64,000 nucleotides of DNA from Candidatus Methanoperedens sp. (GCA_012026795.1 VEPM01000013.1:56485-120484), one strand, 5' to 3'. Positions 35,319-44,457 are shown, counted from the first letter of the stretch. Numbers and translations are program-made. Notes: generated by a model not told the origin, from the sequence alone.

Positions 35319-36248
35319 TTATTGAATTACATTAAGAGATGCGATCCCTGACTTTACAGCTTCTGCAGACCTATCCAGGGCTTTTTTCTCTTCAACAGTC
35401 AATTCAAGTTCAAGGATCTCCTCAATACCAATCCTGCCGATTTTTACCGGAACCCCAAGATAAATGTCTTTCCTGCCATACTGCCCACTCAGGTAAGCAC
35501 ATACCGGAAGAATACGTTTTGTATCCTTTATTACAGCTTCAACCATATTTGTCACAGCTGCTGATGGGGCATAGAATGCGCTTCCGGTCTTTAGAAGATT
35601 GACGATCTCAGCTCCCCCGTTGACCGTCCGATCAACAAGCCGACTGATTGTTGATTCCGGCATCAGCTCTGTGATCGGGATACCTGATACTGTTGTAAAC
35701 CGGGGAAGAGGCACCATGGTATCCCCGTGCCCTCCCAGAACCATCGCTTTAATATCCCGCACCGAACACCCAAGTTCAAGCGCAATAAACGTGGCAAACC
35801 TGCCCGAATCAAGTACACCGCTCATTCCAAAGACCCGGTTTGGTTCAAAACCTGTGGTTTTCATGGATACATAAGTCATTATATCAAGCGGGTTAGTGAC
35901 AGTGATAACTACCGAATCAGGTGCATAACGTTTGATATTCTGTGAGACATCGGTTATTATTTTAGTATTTATTTTCAGAAGGTCTTCCCTTGTCATGCCT
36001 GGTTTTCTTGCTATTCCGGCAGTAATGACAACTACATCCGATCCCTCGATATCCTTATAATCGTTCGTTCCGATAATATTTGAGTCATAACCAAAAAGCG
36101 GGCCAGCTTCCAGAATGTCAAGAGCTTTACCTTGTGGAAGCCCTTCAACTATATCTGTCATGACTACATCCCCGAGTTCTTTTTCTGCTATTCTTTGCGC
36201 GGCAGTCGCACCAACCGCTCCTGCACCGATAATTGTAATTTTTGGCAT
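35319..36248 (-). CDS. mdh: Malate dehydrogenase
   Basis: A 309-residue member of the lactate/malate dehydrogenase family that interconverts malate and oxaloacetate with NAD(P). The dinucleotide site is TIIGAGAVGATAA (residues 4-16). GIARKPGMTREDL carries the mobile-loop arginine that selects malate, VTNPLDIMT follows, and the catalytic histidine is in LGGHGDTMVPL. The Asp in MTDIVEGLPQG favours NAD. It stands alone, convergent with the lipoprotein gene. Confidence 0.93.
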   Translation of the reverse strand: MPKITIIGAGAVGATAAQRIAEKELGDVVMTDIVEGLPQGKALDILEAGPLFGYDSNIIGTNDYKDIEGSDVVVITAGIARKPGMTREDLLKINTKIITDVSQNIKRYAPDSVVITVTNPLDIMTYVSMKTTGFEPNRVFGMSGVLDSGRFATFIALELGCSVRDIKAMVLGGHGDTMVPLPRFTTVSGIPITELMPESTISRLVDRTVNGGAEIVNLLKTGSAFYAPSAAVTNMVEAVIKDTKRILPVCAYLSGQYGRKDIYLGVPVKIGRIGIEEILELELTVEEKKALDRSAEAVKSGIASLNVIQ

Positions 36249-36334
36249 TTATATTCACCTGGATTTTTTGGTATAAAGGTGATTAATGGACGATAATAGT
36301 TATCCACATTTGACGCAAAGGATATATTGGCGGA

Positions 36335-36799
36335 ATGCATAACAAATCCCTGATGAAAAAACTAACCCCAGTGATATTTCTTATCTTATTATTGTTCTTA
36401 TTTCTCCCATTGTCCGGAGGGTCGCCAGGCAGCCGTACTTTTGAGATTTCATCAGTTACAATAAAATTCGATAAGACTGATGCTGAATTCATAGTAAATT
36501 ATGATCTTGGTACTATTCCGAAAATGTATATTCTCCTGCTGGGAGGAAAAAGCATCCAGCCAAAGATACAGGAACTCTTCTCAAATTTCAGTTATGAGAT
36601 TATAAAGATAGATCAGGATAAGACAATTCTGCATGTGAAAAATATTTCAAGGTATGATAAGAATGTAAATTATTATATTCATGAATCTGTTAGTTTTGGA
36701 AGCACTCTTAATACGATATTTATTTATCTTCCTGGAGATGAGCGCCCGGTTGAATATTCCGGTCGTAATGCTACACCAACAAAATTCTACCGTCAGTGA
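36335..36799 (+). CDS. Secreted or membrane-anchored hypothetical protein
   Basis: A 154-residue protein with a hydrophobic N-terminal signal or anchor (PVIFLILLLFLFLPLSGG), then an apparently extracytoplasmic beta-rich domain. No family is recognised. The start is at 36335 or 36353 (MKKLTP). Its 3' end overlaps the convergent ArvC gene by 7 bases. Confidence 0.6.
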   Translation: MHNKSLMKKLTPVIFLILLLFLFLPLSGGSPGSRTFEISSVTIKFDKTDAEFIVNYDLGTIPKMYILLLGGKSIQPKIQELFSNFSYEIIKIDQDKTILHVKNISRYDKNVNYYIHESVSFGSTLNTIFIYLPGDERPVEYSGRNATPTKFYRQ

Positions 36800-37236
36800 T
36801 CCTTCTTTTTCTTAAAGACAGATGGCAAATTAACGATATATGTACCATCTTCTTTGAGTGCCATGACAATTTCTTTTCTTTCAAGCAGCGATTCAAGATT
36901 TAATTCATACTGCCCGGGTGATAATATGCGGATTGATTCGATCCTGTCCCCGACTTCTTTTGCTGCATTTTCAGCTTTAGGTTCATTTTTTATTGTTAGT
37001 TCGGTTTTTTCTTCCTTAATTCCCAGTATCTCATCGACTTCTCGTATGAAATTCGAAGCTTCAGGAGAGATCTGACCTGTGTTTGCCGCAGTTTCGGTTT
37101 TTGCGACTGGTCCGGGCGCGGGAGAGTCATCTCTCACATAAAGGAACTTATTCCACCCGCATTTCGGGCAGCCGTTCAATATGATGGCTGCGCCGTCCTT
37201 GAATATGCTCTCGCATCTTGTGCATTTATGTGGCAT
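36793..37236 (-). CDS. OapC/ArvC-like zinc-ribbon protein
   Basis: A 147-residue protein with an N-terminal zinc ribbon: CTRC (residues 5-8) and CPKC (23-26). A low-complexity linker and a C-terminal beta-rich domain (ILSPGQYELNLESLLERKEI) follow. It is the third gene of a conserved archaeal trio with an Era-like GTPase and the DUF2073/ArvB protein. The trio is linked by name to OLE-RNA-associated proteins of bacteria; its archaeal function is unknown. Confidence 0.78.
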   Translation of the reverse strand: MPHKCTRCESIFKDGAAIILNGCPKCGWNKFLYVRDDSPAPGPVAKTETAANTGQISPEASNFIREVDEILGIKEEKTELTIKNEPKAENAAKEVGDRIESIRILSPGQYELNLESLLERKEIVMALKEDGTYIVNLPSVFKKKKDH

Positions 37237-37239
37237 GTC

Positions 37240-37596
37240 TTATGGTGAGACTAACGCGCTTATTAAATCCCTATCTTTCTTAATTGTTTTTAACTGTGCC
37301 GCAGGGCCTATAACTGTAAGCCGTGTCTTGAGAGTTTGTTTTCCAAATAACTTATTCAGGAAATTTTCGTTTTGTTTTACAGGGTAACTCTCAATCTCAA
37401 TTCCTGAAAAATCATCAGGTTCTATCTCTGCCATTGTTAGTTCGATGAGTTTTGTCTGTTCACTGGGAGTTAGCCCCTTTTCAAGTATGAGTATCTTTCC
37501 GTTTCGCACTTCGTCAAGAATCAACCTCACTTTTTCCATGGAAGTCATGCCATCAAGCTTTTCTTCCGATATTAAATCCATCTGAATTCCTTTCAT
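37240..37596 (-). CDS. OapB/ArvB family (DUF2073) protein
   Basis: A 118-residue protein. MEKVRLILDEVRNGKILILE and GLTPSEQTKLIELTMAEI are the conserved core. Bacterial OapB binds OLE RNA, so an RNA-binding role is plausible. The ATG at 37596 lies 5 bases inside the end of the GTPase gene; a longer start at 37620 would overlap it further. It lies between the GTPase and ArvC genes in one operon. Confidence 0.78.
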   Translation of the reverse strand: MKGIQMDLISEEKLDGMTSMEKVRLILDEVRNGKILILEKGLTPSEQTKLIELTMAEIEPDDFSGIEIESYPVKQNENFLNKLFGKQTLKTRLTVIGPAAQLKTIKKDRDLISALVSP

Positions 37597-37600
37597 ATGA

Positions 37601-38233
37601 TCACCCGAAATGCTCTGCAATTTCTTTGTATAACAAATCTATATTTTTCCCTTCAAGAGCGGATATGGGAACAAGCGGATGCTGCGGAAAAGCGCTCTGT
37701 ATCCTTGCAGGTGATGAATTTGGAAGATCTATCTTGTTTGCAGCTATCAATATTGGAAGCTTCCGAGCTTCAAAATTTCCAATTATAACAACATTAACCT
37801 GGGTATATGGGTCTTCAGTTGCATCCATCACCAGTATTACGCCATCCAGGTCTTCAAGCCATTTAACAGATTCCATTACACCCTCTGTTGCCTCTTTGGC
37901 GCGTCTTTTTGATTCCTCCTCCGGGAGTCCGAATGCCATAAAATCATGAAAATCGATCTTTGTGGCAATTCCTGGCGTATCTATAATATCCAGTGTTACT
38001 GAAGAACCGTTACTCACTATTGTAACATCTTCACGCCTTCTGGCTCTTCGCGTCTCGTGGGGAATATTGGATACCGAACCCATGGCATCCCCTGTCCAGT
38101 CCCTGACTATCCTGTTGGCCAGTGTGGTTTTACCAGCATTGGGAGGGCCATATATTCCGATTTTCGCTTTTTTTCTGTTAAATAGTCTTTTCAACCAGGA
38201 AAAATTAAGTCCCAGCCTTTTTATAATGCCCAT
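37601..38233 (-). CDS. Era-like GTPase
   Basis: A 210-residue small GTPase. G1 is GPPNAGKTT (29-37), G3 is DTPGIA (about 85), G4 is ANKID (about 165) and G5 is PISALEG (about 190). A basic, partly amphipathic N terminus (NFSWLKRLFNRKK) may contact membrane or RNA. It is the first gene of the trio with ArvB and ArvC; together they may form an RNA- or ribosome-associated switch. Confidence 0.86.
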   Translation of the reverse strand: MGIIKRLGLNFSWLKRLFNRKKAKIGIYGPPNAGKTTLANRIVRDWTGDAMGSVSNIPHETRRARRREDVTIVSNGSSVTLDIIDTPGIATKIDFHDFMAFGLPEEESKRRAKEATEGVMESVKWLEDLDGVILVMDATEDPYTQVNVVIIGNFEARKLPILIAANKIDLPNSSPARIQSAFPQHPLVPISALEGKNIDLLYKEIAEHFG

Positions 38234-38280
38234 AGTTGTGCCTCACTGTTAATAGAAGTTCCCTCTTTTTTAGTTTTCCC

Positions 38281-39681
38281 TTAGAATTCTGACAATTTCA
38301 ATTGTCTCTTTATACATTTCTCCCCCGGGATTTCAACCGGATATGTTCCGCTCAAACACCCCAGGCATAGATCATCCATCGGGATCCCGATGGATTTCAC
38401 AAGTCCATCTATACTCAAATATCCCAGGGAATCTGCATTTATCAGGGCCTCAACTCCTTTTACTGTTTTGTGCGCAGCTATAAGTTCTTCACGTGTTGCC
38501 ATATCGATTCCCAGGTAACATGGAGAAATAATGGGGGGGCTTGCTACCCGCATATGGATCTCTCTTGTGCCTGATTTGCGGATCATATCTATTATACGGC
38601 GCGAAGTTGTTCCGCGCACAATACTGTCATCGATAAGAACAATGCTCTTACCCTCAATATTTGGTTTTATAGTGTTTAGTTTCAGCCTGACTGCCGTTTC
38701 TCTCATATCCTGCCCTGGCATAATGAATGTCCTGCCTATGTAGCGGTTCTTCATAAGCCCTTCCATATAATCAATGTCCGATTTCTTAGAGAAACCGATC
38801 GCATATGTGATGCCTGAATCAGGAACAGGCGAAACGATATCTGCTATGGCCGGGTGTTCTTCAGAAAGCATCTCTCCTATTCGCATCCTCACATTATATA
38901 CAAGCCGGCCATCTATGACTGAATCCGGCCTTGCGAAATAAATATATTCAAATACACAATGGGCAGTATTTTTTGATTTTACCAGCTGGTGGCTTTCGTA
39001 TGTACCATTGTTGAAAACAAGCATCTCGCCAGGAGCTACATCACGTATCAGCTGCCCGTTTAAAATATCAATTGCAACACTCTCGGACGCCACAATATAA
39101 CCATTATCGAACGAGCCAAAACACAGGGGTTTTATGCCAAGCGGGTCACGAATAACAACAATCGTTTTATCTATCAGGATGGCAAGTGAATATGAACCAA
39201 CAAGCTTTTTTATTACATCTTTAACTGCATCTTTAAGCTCGCTGTGCATCAGTTCCTTGACAAGGAGATGGGCTATGACTTCAGTATCTGATTCCGATAA
39301 GAATATCCGTCCCTCTTTTTCAAGCCCGGTCCTGAGTTCTTTTGAGTTTACAAGATTACCATTATGAGCGATAGCTATAGTCCCGCTCTTAAAACTTACA
39401 AGAAGAGGCTGGCAATTCTCGATCTTTGAACTGCCTGTAGTTGAATATCGGACATGTCCTATCCCTACATGACCTTTAAGTTTCTGTATATCTGTCTTGT
39501 TAAAAACATCCGGCACAAGACCCATGCCTTTTAAGGTACGGACCTGGCTGCCATCATGAACAGTTATTCCTGCGGATTCCTGTCCCCTGTGCTGGAGGGC
39601 AAAAAGTGCGTAGTAGATTGACAGTGCGGCTGATGTCTCCTCTTTAAAAGAGACACCGACTATACCGCATTCTTCATGCAA
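38281..39681 (-). CDS. purF: Amidophosphoribosyltransferase
   Basis: A 466-residue enzyme for the first step of purine synthesis, PRPP plus glutamine to phosphoribosylamine. It is an N-terminal nucleophile hydrolase with C5 in HEECGIVGVSF. The glutaminase domain shows RYSTTGSS and GNLVN, and the PRPP-binding loop is VLIDDSIVRGTTS (about 345-357). The frame begins with TTG at 39681, directly before the HEEC sequence; the nearby ATG at 39677 is out of frame, so a TTG start is required. A four-cysteine Fe-S site seems likely (CLGCLSG). Confidence 0.94.
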   Translation of the reverse strand: MHEECGIVGVSFKEETSAALSIYYALFALQHRGQESAGITVHDGSQVRTLKGMGLVPDVFNKTDIQKLKGHVGIGHVRYSTTGSSKIENCQPLLVSFKSGTIAIAHNGNLVNSKELRTGLEKEGRIFLSESDTEVIAHLLVKELMHSELKDAVKDVIKKLVGSYSLAILIDKTIVVIRDPLGIKPLCFGSFDNGYIVASESVAIDILNGQLIRDVAPGEMLVFNNGTYESHQLVKSKNTAHCVFEYIYFARPDSVIDGRLVYNVRMRIGEMLSEEHPAIADIVSPVPDSGITYAIGFSKKSDIDYMEGLMKNRYIGRTFIMPGQDMRETAVRLKLNTIKPNIEGKSIVLIDDSIVRGTTSRRIIDMIRKSGTREIHMRVASPPIISPCYLGIDMATREELIAAHKTVKGVEALINADSLGYLSIDGLVKSIGIPMDDLCLGCLSGTYPVEIPGEKCIKRQLKLSEF

Positions 39682-39692
39682 CCGTGGTCACC

Positions 39693-39863
39693 TTAGTAAC
39701 CGCATTTTTCCTGCCATTTGTAGGATCTCATGTGTGTGGTCTTACCGAAACCACATGCTGCGCACATTTTTGTGTGCGTGTTCATTGATGCTTTTCCACA
39801 TCTTCTGCATATAACATGCGTTTTCTTCTGGTTCTTACCGAATGAAGGCGTACCTTTTGACAT
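39693..39863 (-). CDS. rpl37e: Large ribosomal subunit protein eL37 (L37e)
   Basis: A 56-residue zinc-binding protein of the archaeal/eukaryotic 50S/60S subunit. It begins [16 protein letters not shown] and carries CRRCG and CAACGFG, giving a four-cysteine zinc site, with a basic C terminus ending KCGY. It is 21 bases downstream of the Lsm gene and 12 bases before purF. The three are probably co-transcribed; the Lsm-L37e pairing is conserved in Archaea. Confidence 0.95.
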   Translation of the reverse strand: MSKGTPSFGKNQKKTHVICRRCGKASMNTHTKMCAACGFGKTTHMRSYKWQEKCGY

Positions 39864-39884
39864 ATTTTAATCACCTTTTAAATC

Positions 39885-40100
39885 TTATGGAGAAATAAAT
39901 ACTATATTATCTCCGCGTACAACTGCTGTTCCAAGTTTTTTCGTTCCGTTTTCTTTTATTTCCTCGGCATTAGCCAGGACGATATTCATGTGAATATCGT
40001 ATCCCTGTAATTCGCCTCTGAACTCTCTCTGGCCTTTTAATCGTATCAATACTGACTTATTTAACGCATTGTTTAGAATGTCGAGGGGTCTGTTTCCCAT
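39885..40100 (-). CDS. Sm-like (Lsm/SmAP) protein
   Basis: A 71-residue archaeal Sm protein that forms heptameric rings binding U-rich RNA. Sm1 covers [19 protein letters not shown] with the Asp-His-x-Asn RNA-binding residues seen as YDIHMNIVL. Sm2 is [10 protein letters not shown]. First gene of the lsm-rpl37e-purF cluster. Confidence 0.94.
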   Translation of the reverse strand: MGNRPLDILNNALNKSVLIRLKGQREFRGELQGYDIHMNIVLANAEEIKENGTKKLGTAVVRGDNIVFISP

Positions 40101-40184
40101 AAAAACGCTCCTTAATATTAATAAACCATTAATTCAATAGTGCTCCAAAGTAGTTCGTACAATATTTAAAACTATTGGTGAGCA

Positions 40185-40667
40185 ATGAAAATAAAGTCAA
40201 GGAATGTATTAAGAAAAACTGATCAGAAAGCTCTTGTAAATGATATTGTCGAGGCATTTGGTGATGCATCATCATTTGAGGGCAGGAAGCTTGAATATGT
40301 GGAAAGCGAGGGGCAGGATTTCATTTTCGTGGATGGGGAACCTCTTTTATTTAAGATAGACGGGAAGATATTTCCTACTGTAAAAGGCGCCCTTAAATTA
40401 AACCCGGCGCGCCGCAAAGTACTGGTTGATCCGGGGGCTGTGAGGTTTATCATAAATGGAGCTGATACAATGAGCCCGGGGATTGTGCAAGCAGACCCGG
40501 ATATAAAATTAGGCGATCTTGTTATCATCGTAGAGAAAGCACACGGGAAAGCGATCGGTATCGGAAAAGCCCTTATGGCAGGAAAAGAAATGGTCGGGGG
40601 GAAAGGCAAGGCAGTGAAGTCCATACACTATGTAGGGGATGAAATCTGGAACCTTGAACAGAAATAA
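40185..40667 (+). CDS. PUA-domain RNA-binding protein (MCT1/Tma20-like)
   Basis: A 160-residue protein. Residues 1-75 are the pre-PUA (DUF1947-like) domain starting MKIKSRNVLRKTDQK. Residues 78-155 are a PUA domain with KVLVDPGAVRFIINGADTM and GKAIGIGKALMAG. Eukaryotic relatives (MCT-1, Tma20) act in ribosome recycling and re-initiation. CAATATTTAAAAC at about 40159 is a good TATA box, with the start only 25 bases away. Divergent from Lsm. Confidence 0.88.
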   Translation: MKIKSRNVLRKTDQKALVNDIVEAFGDASSFEGRKLEYVESEGQDFIFVDGEPLLFKIDGKIFPTVKGALKLNPARRKVLVDPGAVRFIINGADTMSPGIVQADPDIKLGDLVIIVEKAHGKAIGIGKALMAGKEMVGGKGKAVKSIHYVGDEIWNLEQK

Positions 40668-40715
40668 ATAAATAGATATAAACAATAAGGAGTACGAAGT
40701 AAAGGTGATAATAAC

Positions 40716-41084
40716 ATGGGTAAATTTATAGATAATCTTTTTGGCGGCGGGAAGAAGACTAAATTAGATGCTGATGAATATCAGGAACTTGATCTTTCAG
40801 AATATGAAGAGGGTTTTCAGGGTGAGACAGCCAGCACTTATATAAAAATCGCTGAATTATCAGGACTTGAAATGATGCCTGAATTAAAAAAACAAATTTA
40901 TGATGGCAACATCCTGATGATCGATGTCTTGCCTGCAAAAAAGGATAAAATGGTTTTTGACAGGGCGATCAAAGACTTAAAAGCAGTTGTCAATGATGTA
41001 CATGGCGATATCGCGATGATCAAAGAAGACCAGGTTATCGTGACCCCGCGTGGCATGCGTATAGACAGGCAAAAGTTAAAGTGA
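40716..41084 (+). CDS. sepF: Archaeal SepF cell-division protein
   Basis: A 122-residue FtsZ membrane anchor. The first 10 residues (MGKFIDNLFGG) are the amphipathic membrane-targeting helix, followed by an acidic linker and the SepF core (about 45-122) with YDGNILMIDVLPAKKD and a GDIAMIKEDQVIVTPRG end. GGTGATAATAAC precedes the ATG. Its stop overlaps the ZPR1 gene start (GTGA). FtsZ is not in the window. Confidence 0.92.
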   Translation: MGKFIDNLFGGGKKTKLDADEYQELDLSEYEEGFQGETASTYIKIAELSGLEMMPELKKQIYDGNILMIDVLPAKKDKMVFDRAIKDLKAVVNDVHGDIAMIKEDQVIVTPRGMRIDRQKLK

Positions 41085-41662
41085 ATTCAGAACCAAATAG
41101 TAATTTAACAGTTACCAGAAGCGTTTGCCCTCTTTGCAGCAAAGAACTTGTTACAAACTGGGTAAAAGATAATATTCCTTTTTTTGGTGAAGTAATGCAT
41201 ATTACTTCAAAGTGTGAATGCGGTTTAAGATACTCTGATACCATGATCATGGCCCAGAGCAAACCCATTCGTTATGAAGTAAAAGTCACGGCAAGGGAGG
41301 ACCTTGATGTGCGTGTGGTTCGCTCGACATCAGGAACAATAAGGATACCGGAACTCGGAGTAGATATTGAGCCGGGACCTGCTTCTGAATCTTTTATTTC
41401 AAATATCGAAGGCGTACTTGACAGGGTGAGCGATATCCTGGAGATGGTAGTAAGATGGAATGAAGAATCCCAGACCCGGCGCGCGAAAGAATTACAATCG
41501 ATCATCGAGAAGGTCAAGGCCGGGGAATTTGAAATTACGGTTATTATCGAAGATCCCCTGGGCAATAGCGCCATAATTGCAGAAAAAGCAATACACAGGG
41601 AACTTACAGAAGAAGAGGCGAAATGTCTTAAGACGGGCATGATCATTTTTGAGAAAGAATAA
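41081..41662 (+). CDS. ZPR1-type zinc-finger protein
   Basis: A 193-residue protein with one ZPR1 module. The zinc finger CPLC...CECG is at residues 16-49, and a beta-sandwich domain (about 65-190) includes SKPIRYEVKVTAREDLDVRV. In eukaryotes ZPR1 is a chaperone for elongation factor eEF1A; a similar role is possible. The GTG at 41081 overlaps the sepF stop, and the 3' end overlaps the methyltransferase by 14 bases. Confidence 0.87.
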   Translation: MNSEPNSNLTVTRSVCPLCSKELVTNWVKDNIPFFGEVMHITSKCECGLRYSDTMIMAQSKPIRYEVKVTAREDLDVRVVRSTSGTIRIPELGVDIEPGPASESFISNIEGVLDRVSDILEMVVRWNEESQTRRAKELQSIIEKVKAGEFEITVIIEDPLGNSAIIAEKAIHRELTEEEAKCLKTGMIIFEKE

Positions 41663-43013
41663 TAAGAGTAATGTTCTTATCAGGCAAAAGAGCTACAACT
41701 CAGTTCTTTTGTTATTGAACTCAATACTCCATGAAAAAAAATATCCTGACATCCTTATTAGTGAACTTTTTAAAAAGGAAGATTTTTCATCAGATGAAAA
41801 AGCTGTTATCGTTGATCTTGTTTATGGGGTCTTGCGTCATCTGGGAAGGCTGGATTACATAATTGGACATGCATCAAGAGCCACTATAACAAATCTTGAT
41901 CCGGAAATACTTAATTTATTCAGGATATGCGCGTGCCAGGCCTTATTTAAAAATGTATCGGCAGCAGGAATAGTAAACAATGCAGTAGCAATGTCATCGG
42001 ATAATAGTAAGTTAAGCGGATTCGTAAAAAGAACGGTTGAAGCAGTATTGAAGAATAAATATACAGTCATCTTCCCTGATCCTGAAAAAGCCGCGATGGA
42101 ATATATTTGCACATATCATTCACACCCGCGCTGGATCGTGGAAAAATGGCTCAAAGAGTTGGGGTCGGTTAAAGAAGTCGAGGCTTTATGCAGTGCTAAT
42201 AACATGGAGCCTCCCCTGACTATCAGGGTGAATCAATTGAAGTCGGATATAGGATCACTTCAAAAGGTTCTTGATGAAGAGGGATATTCTTCATTACGAA
42301 CGGGATTATCACCATTTGGTCTTATTGTTAATAAGAAAGAAGATATTTTCAAAACCCGGGCTTTTCAAGAAGGACTTTTCGAGGTGCAGGATGAAGGGAG
42401 CCAGCTTGTTACGCTTCTTACTGGAGTAAAGCCCGGAGAACTTGTAATCGATGCATGTGCAGGGAATGGCGGAAAATCCCTTTTCCTTTCAGGACTGATG
42501 AAAAACCGCGGGACTATAATCGCCTCGGACCCATCAGCTGTGAAGCTTTCGAACCTGCGGCGACGTGCAGGAAAAGCTGGCGCGTTCAATATTAGGACCG
42601 CGGACAGAGGGATGCTAAATGAATATAACAATATGGCGGATTGTGTTTTCATAGATGCGCCCTGTTCAGGCATGGGAGTTTTCAGGAGGAACCCGGATTC
42701 GAAATGGCGGCTGACCCCGGATGATGTCAAAGAACTTGCTGTTAAACAGAAAGAGATATTAAGTGAATACAGCAGGCTTGTTAAACCCGGAGGAAGATTG
42801 GTCTATGTTACGTGTACGATAAGCAGGGAGGAAAATGAGGATAACGTGCGCGGTTTTCTTGCCTGGAACAGGGATTTTTGCCTGGTTCCCGCATTGGAAA
42901 TGTGTGATATTGAATCTGGCAAATTAATCTTTGAAGACGGATTTTTCAGGTCGTTGCCGCATTTATCACATACAGATGGATTTTTCGGGGCTGTCGTGAT
43001 GAAGCGTGAATAA
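41649..43013 (+). CDS. NOL1/NOP2/Sun (RsmB-like) RNA m5C methyltransferase
   Basis: A 454-residue enzyme. Residues 10-150 are a NusB-like RNA-binding domain, then a pre-methylase domain and the Rossmann methylase. SAM motif DACAGNGGKS is near 275, motif IV DAPCSGMGVFRRNPDSKW near 340, and the catalytic YVTCTISREENE near 390. It methylates cytosine-5 in rRNA or tRNA. The presence of a NusB-like domain is more like bacterial RsmB than most archaeal members. Last gene of the sepF-ZPR1 operon. Confidence 0.9.
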   Translation: MRKNNKSNVLIRQKSYNSVLLLLNSILHEKKYPDILISELFKKEDFSSDEKAVIVDLVYGVLRHLGRLDYIIGHASRATITNLDPEILNLFRICACQALFKNVSAAGIVNNAVAMSSDNSKLSGFVKRTVEAVLKNKYTVIFPDPEKAAMEYICTYHSHPRWIVEKWLKELGSVKEVEALCSANNMEPPLTIRVNQLKSDIGSLQKVLDEEGYSSLRTGLSPFGLIVNKKEDIFKTRAFQEGLFEVQDEGSQLVTLLTGVKPGELVIDACAGNGGKSLFLSGLMKNRGTIIASDPSAVKLSNLRRRAGKAGAFNIRTADRGMLNEYNNMADCVFIDAPCSGMGVFRRNPDSKWRLTPDDVKELAVKQKEILSEYSRLVKPGGRLVYVTCTISREENEDNVRGFLAWNRDFCLVPALEMCDIESGKLIFEDGFFRSLPHLSHTDGFFGAVVMKRE

Positions 43014-43028
43014 AAAAAGAGTGTAAAA

Positions 43029-43625
43029 CTATTGTATAGAATCTATAACGAATGAATTCCCTTTGATTAATTTGTTGGTATCAAATGGTACAATTTCTTT
43101 AGACTCATTTCTATAATACTTGAACCTATTAAATACTAAGGAACCATCAGATTTCTGAGCTATAGGTTTAATAGGAGTTTCCAACGGGTCGAGTTTTTTT
43201 ATTAATATCCAAGAGCCGCTTCCTTTTAGATATATTTTTCTAAAATCGGGTATATAATTGTCCTTTTCAGAATCATTAAGTTCTTTCTTTAGCTTAATAT
43301 ACTCAGCTTCAAATTTCCAAGTTATTTGTTTATATTTAGTTTCATAAAAGTATCCAATTTTACTAATTTCTACCGTATCGTCTCCAATTGGAACTTTTTT
43401 GCCAAATTGCAACCTCAATGTCTCTCCAAAAAGAAGTTTGTGTTGTTTTTTAATACCTGAGTTAGTAAGACCCCAATACCAAAAAACTCCATCATGCTCA
43501 TTTAGCCATTCAACATGGTATTTGATTTCACCAGCTTTAAACTCACCTCTATATCCACCAGGCCATTTCTTCATAAAATCTTTTTCTGGTTTTGCTGGAA
43601 TAATTAAATGATATCTCCAATGCAT
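43029..43625 (-). CDS. Hypothetical protein (198 aa)
   Basis: I do not recognise it. It begins MHWRYHLIIPAKPEKDFMKK and is rich in Trp, Tyr and Lys, with a beta-rich first half (EFKAGEIKYHVEWLNEHDG). It has no signal or TM segments. GGAGGT sits three bases before the ATG at 43625, so I prefer this start to the longer frame. AT-rich codon use and the neighbouring decayed genes suggest an acquired accessory gene. Confidence 0.55.
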   Translation of the reverse strand: MHWRYHLIIPAKPEKDFMKKWPGGYRGEFKAGEIKYHVEWLNEHDGVFWYWGLTNSGIKKQHKLLFGETLRLQFGKKVPIGDDTVEISKIGYFYETKYKQITWKFEAEYIKLKKELNDSEKDNYIPDFRKIYLKGSGSWILIKKLDPLETPIKPIAQKSDGSLVFNRFKYYRNESKEIVPFDTNKLIKGNSFVIDSIQ

Positions 43626-43755
43626 AAGACCTCCAATTAACATATCGCATGTATGGGGTAATACTATATAAACATTGTTACAAAAATCCACATCTATAGA
43701 GCAATATATTTTAATAAATGTTTGACGACAAATAAAGTGGCAATTTTGAAAAACT

Positions 43756-43788
43756 AACCGTAGATAAAACGCGGATGAATGCAGATAT
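43756..43788 (+). repeat. Solo CGCGGATGAATGCAGAT-type repeat
   Basis: AACCGTAGATAAAACGCGG then ATGAATGCAGAT, a degraded arm of the repeat family seen at 2806, 3211 and 12177. No GxxExxY gene is adjacent. Confidence 0.5.
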
Positions 43789-43866
43789 TATATTGACTTG
43801 GAAACATAAATTCAGAATTAATATGAACTTTCGGCAAGGGATGATTTACTCTAATCAGGAAATCAC

Positions 43867-44165
43867 CTAACCCATCAAAAACGCCTCCGACCTTGCATCT
43901 TTTGGCTTTGAAAAAAATCCCTTCTTTGCTGTTCACTTCTACCAATTCCTCGTTCAATAAATCCCCACCCCTGTCTACAATGCGCCTGACCTGCGGGATG
44001 GGCTGCAACTACAATGTTCGTCCTGCGCTCGTTCCCTATGCGTTTGATGATCTCCTCTATCTTTGTTACATTGACAGGGTCAAGATTTGCAGTGGCTCAT
44101 CAAGAAGAAGCATTTCCGGTCATATACGATCGCCTTTGCAAAGCTATGCGCAAGTGCCTATCGTC
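43867..44165 (-). pseudogene. ABC transporter ATPase C-terminal relic
   Basis: Across three frames the minus strand gives FAKAIVYDRK, MLLLDEPL, then LDPVNVTKIEEIIKRIGNER, RTNIVVAAH, VRRIVDRGGDLLNEELVEVN, IFSKPKDARSEAFLMG-stop. This is Walker B, D-loop, H-loop and C terminus of a molybdate/tungstate-type importer ATPase. At least three frameshifts are present, one in a run of seven T. The 5' end is joined to a radC fragment at about 44160. Confidence 0.65.
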
Positions 44166-44400
44166 CACGATTATCACATGATACAGGATGTCGATACACA
44201 TTATTTTGCCTGAGTCTACCCGTTTCTTCGTGATTTCAATATCATCTCTACTTGGTGTTGGATCTCCAGATGGGTGGTTATGCGCCACGATTATGTGTGA
44301 AGCAGAATAGTTCAGCGCTTCCTTGAACACTTCCCGCGAGTGTACTATGTTCGCATTCAGGCTGACGATAGGGTGCATGAAACTTTCATCAATGAAAAGG
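44150..44400 (-). pseudogene. radC (JAMM domain) fragment
   Basis: The frame reads MHPIVSLNANIVHSREVFKE and then HNHPSGDPTPSRDDIEITKK, the metal-binding JAMM motif of RadC/YeeS proteins. Only the C-terminal 80 of about 220 residues is present, with no HhH domain upstream. After VIIVDDR the sequence switches to the ABC ATPase relic. It could still make a 92-residue protein from 44378 to 44100, but I regard it as a remnant. Confidence 0.6.
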
Positions 44401-44457
44401 TATATCCTTTATGCTATCACAATATAATAGCAATAGAACAAAAAACAGGTTAAAGAT

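Noticed and set aside
43886..43990. A plus-strand frame reading SDLASFGFEKNPF, resembling an AAA-ATPase start
   Set aside because: It is the shadow of the minus-strand ABC ATPase C terminus (IFSKPKDARSEAF), which is supported by Walker B and H-loop sequence upstream.
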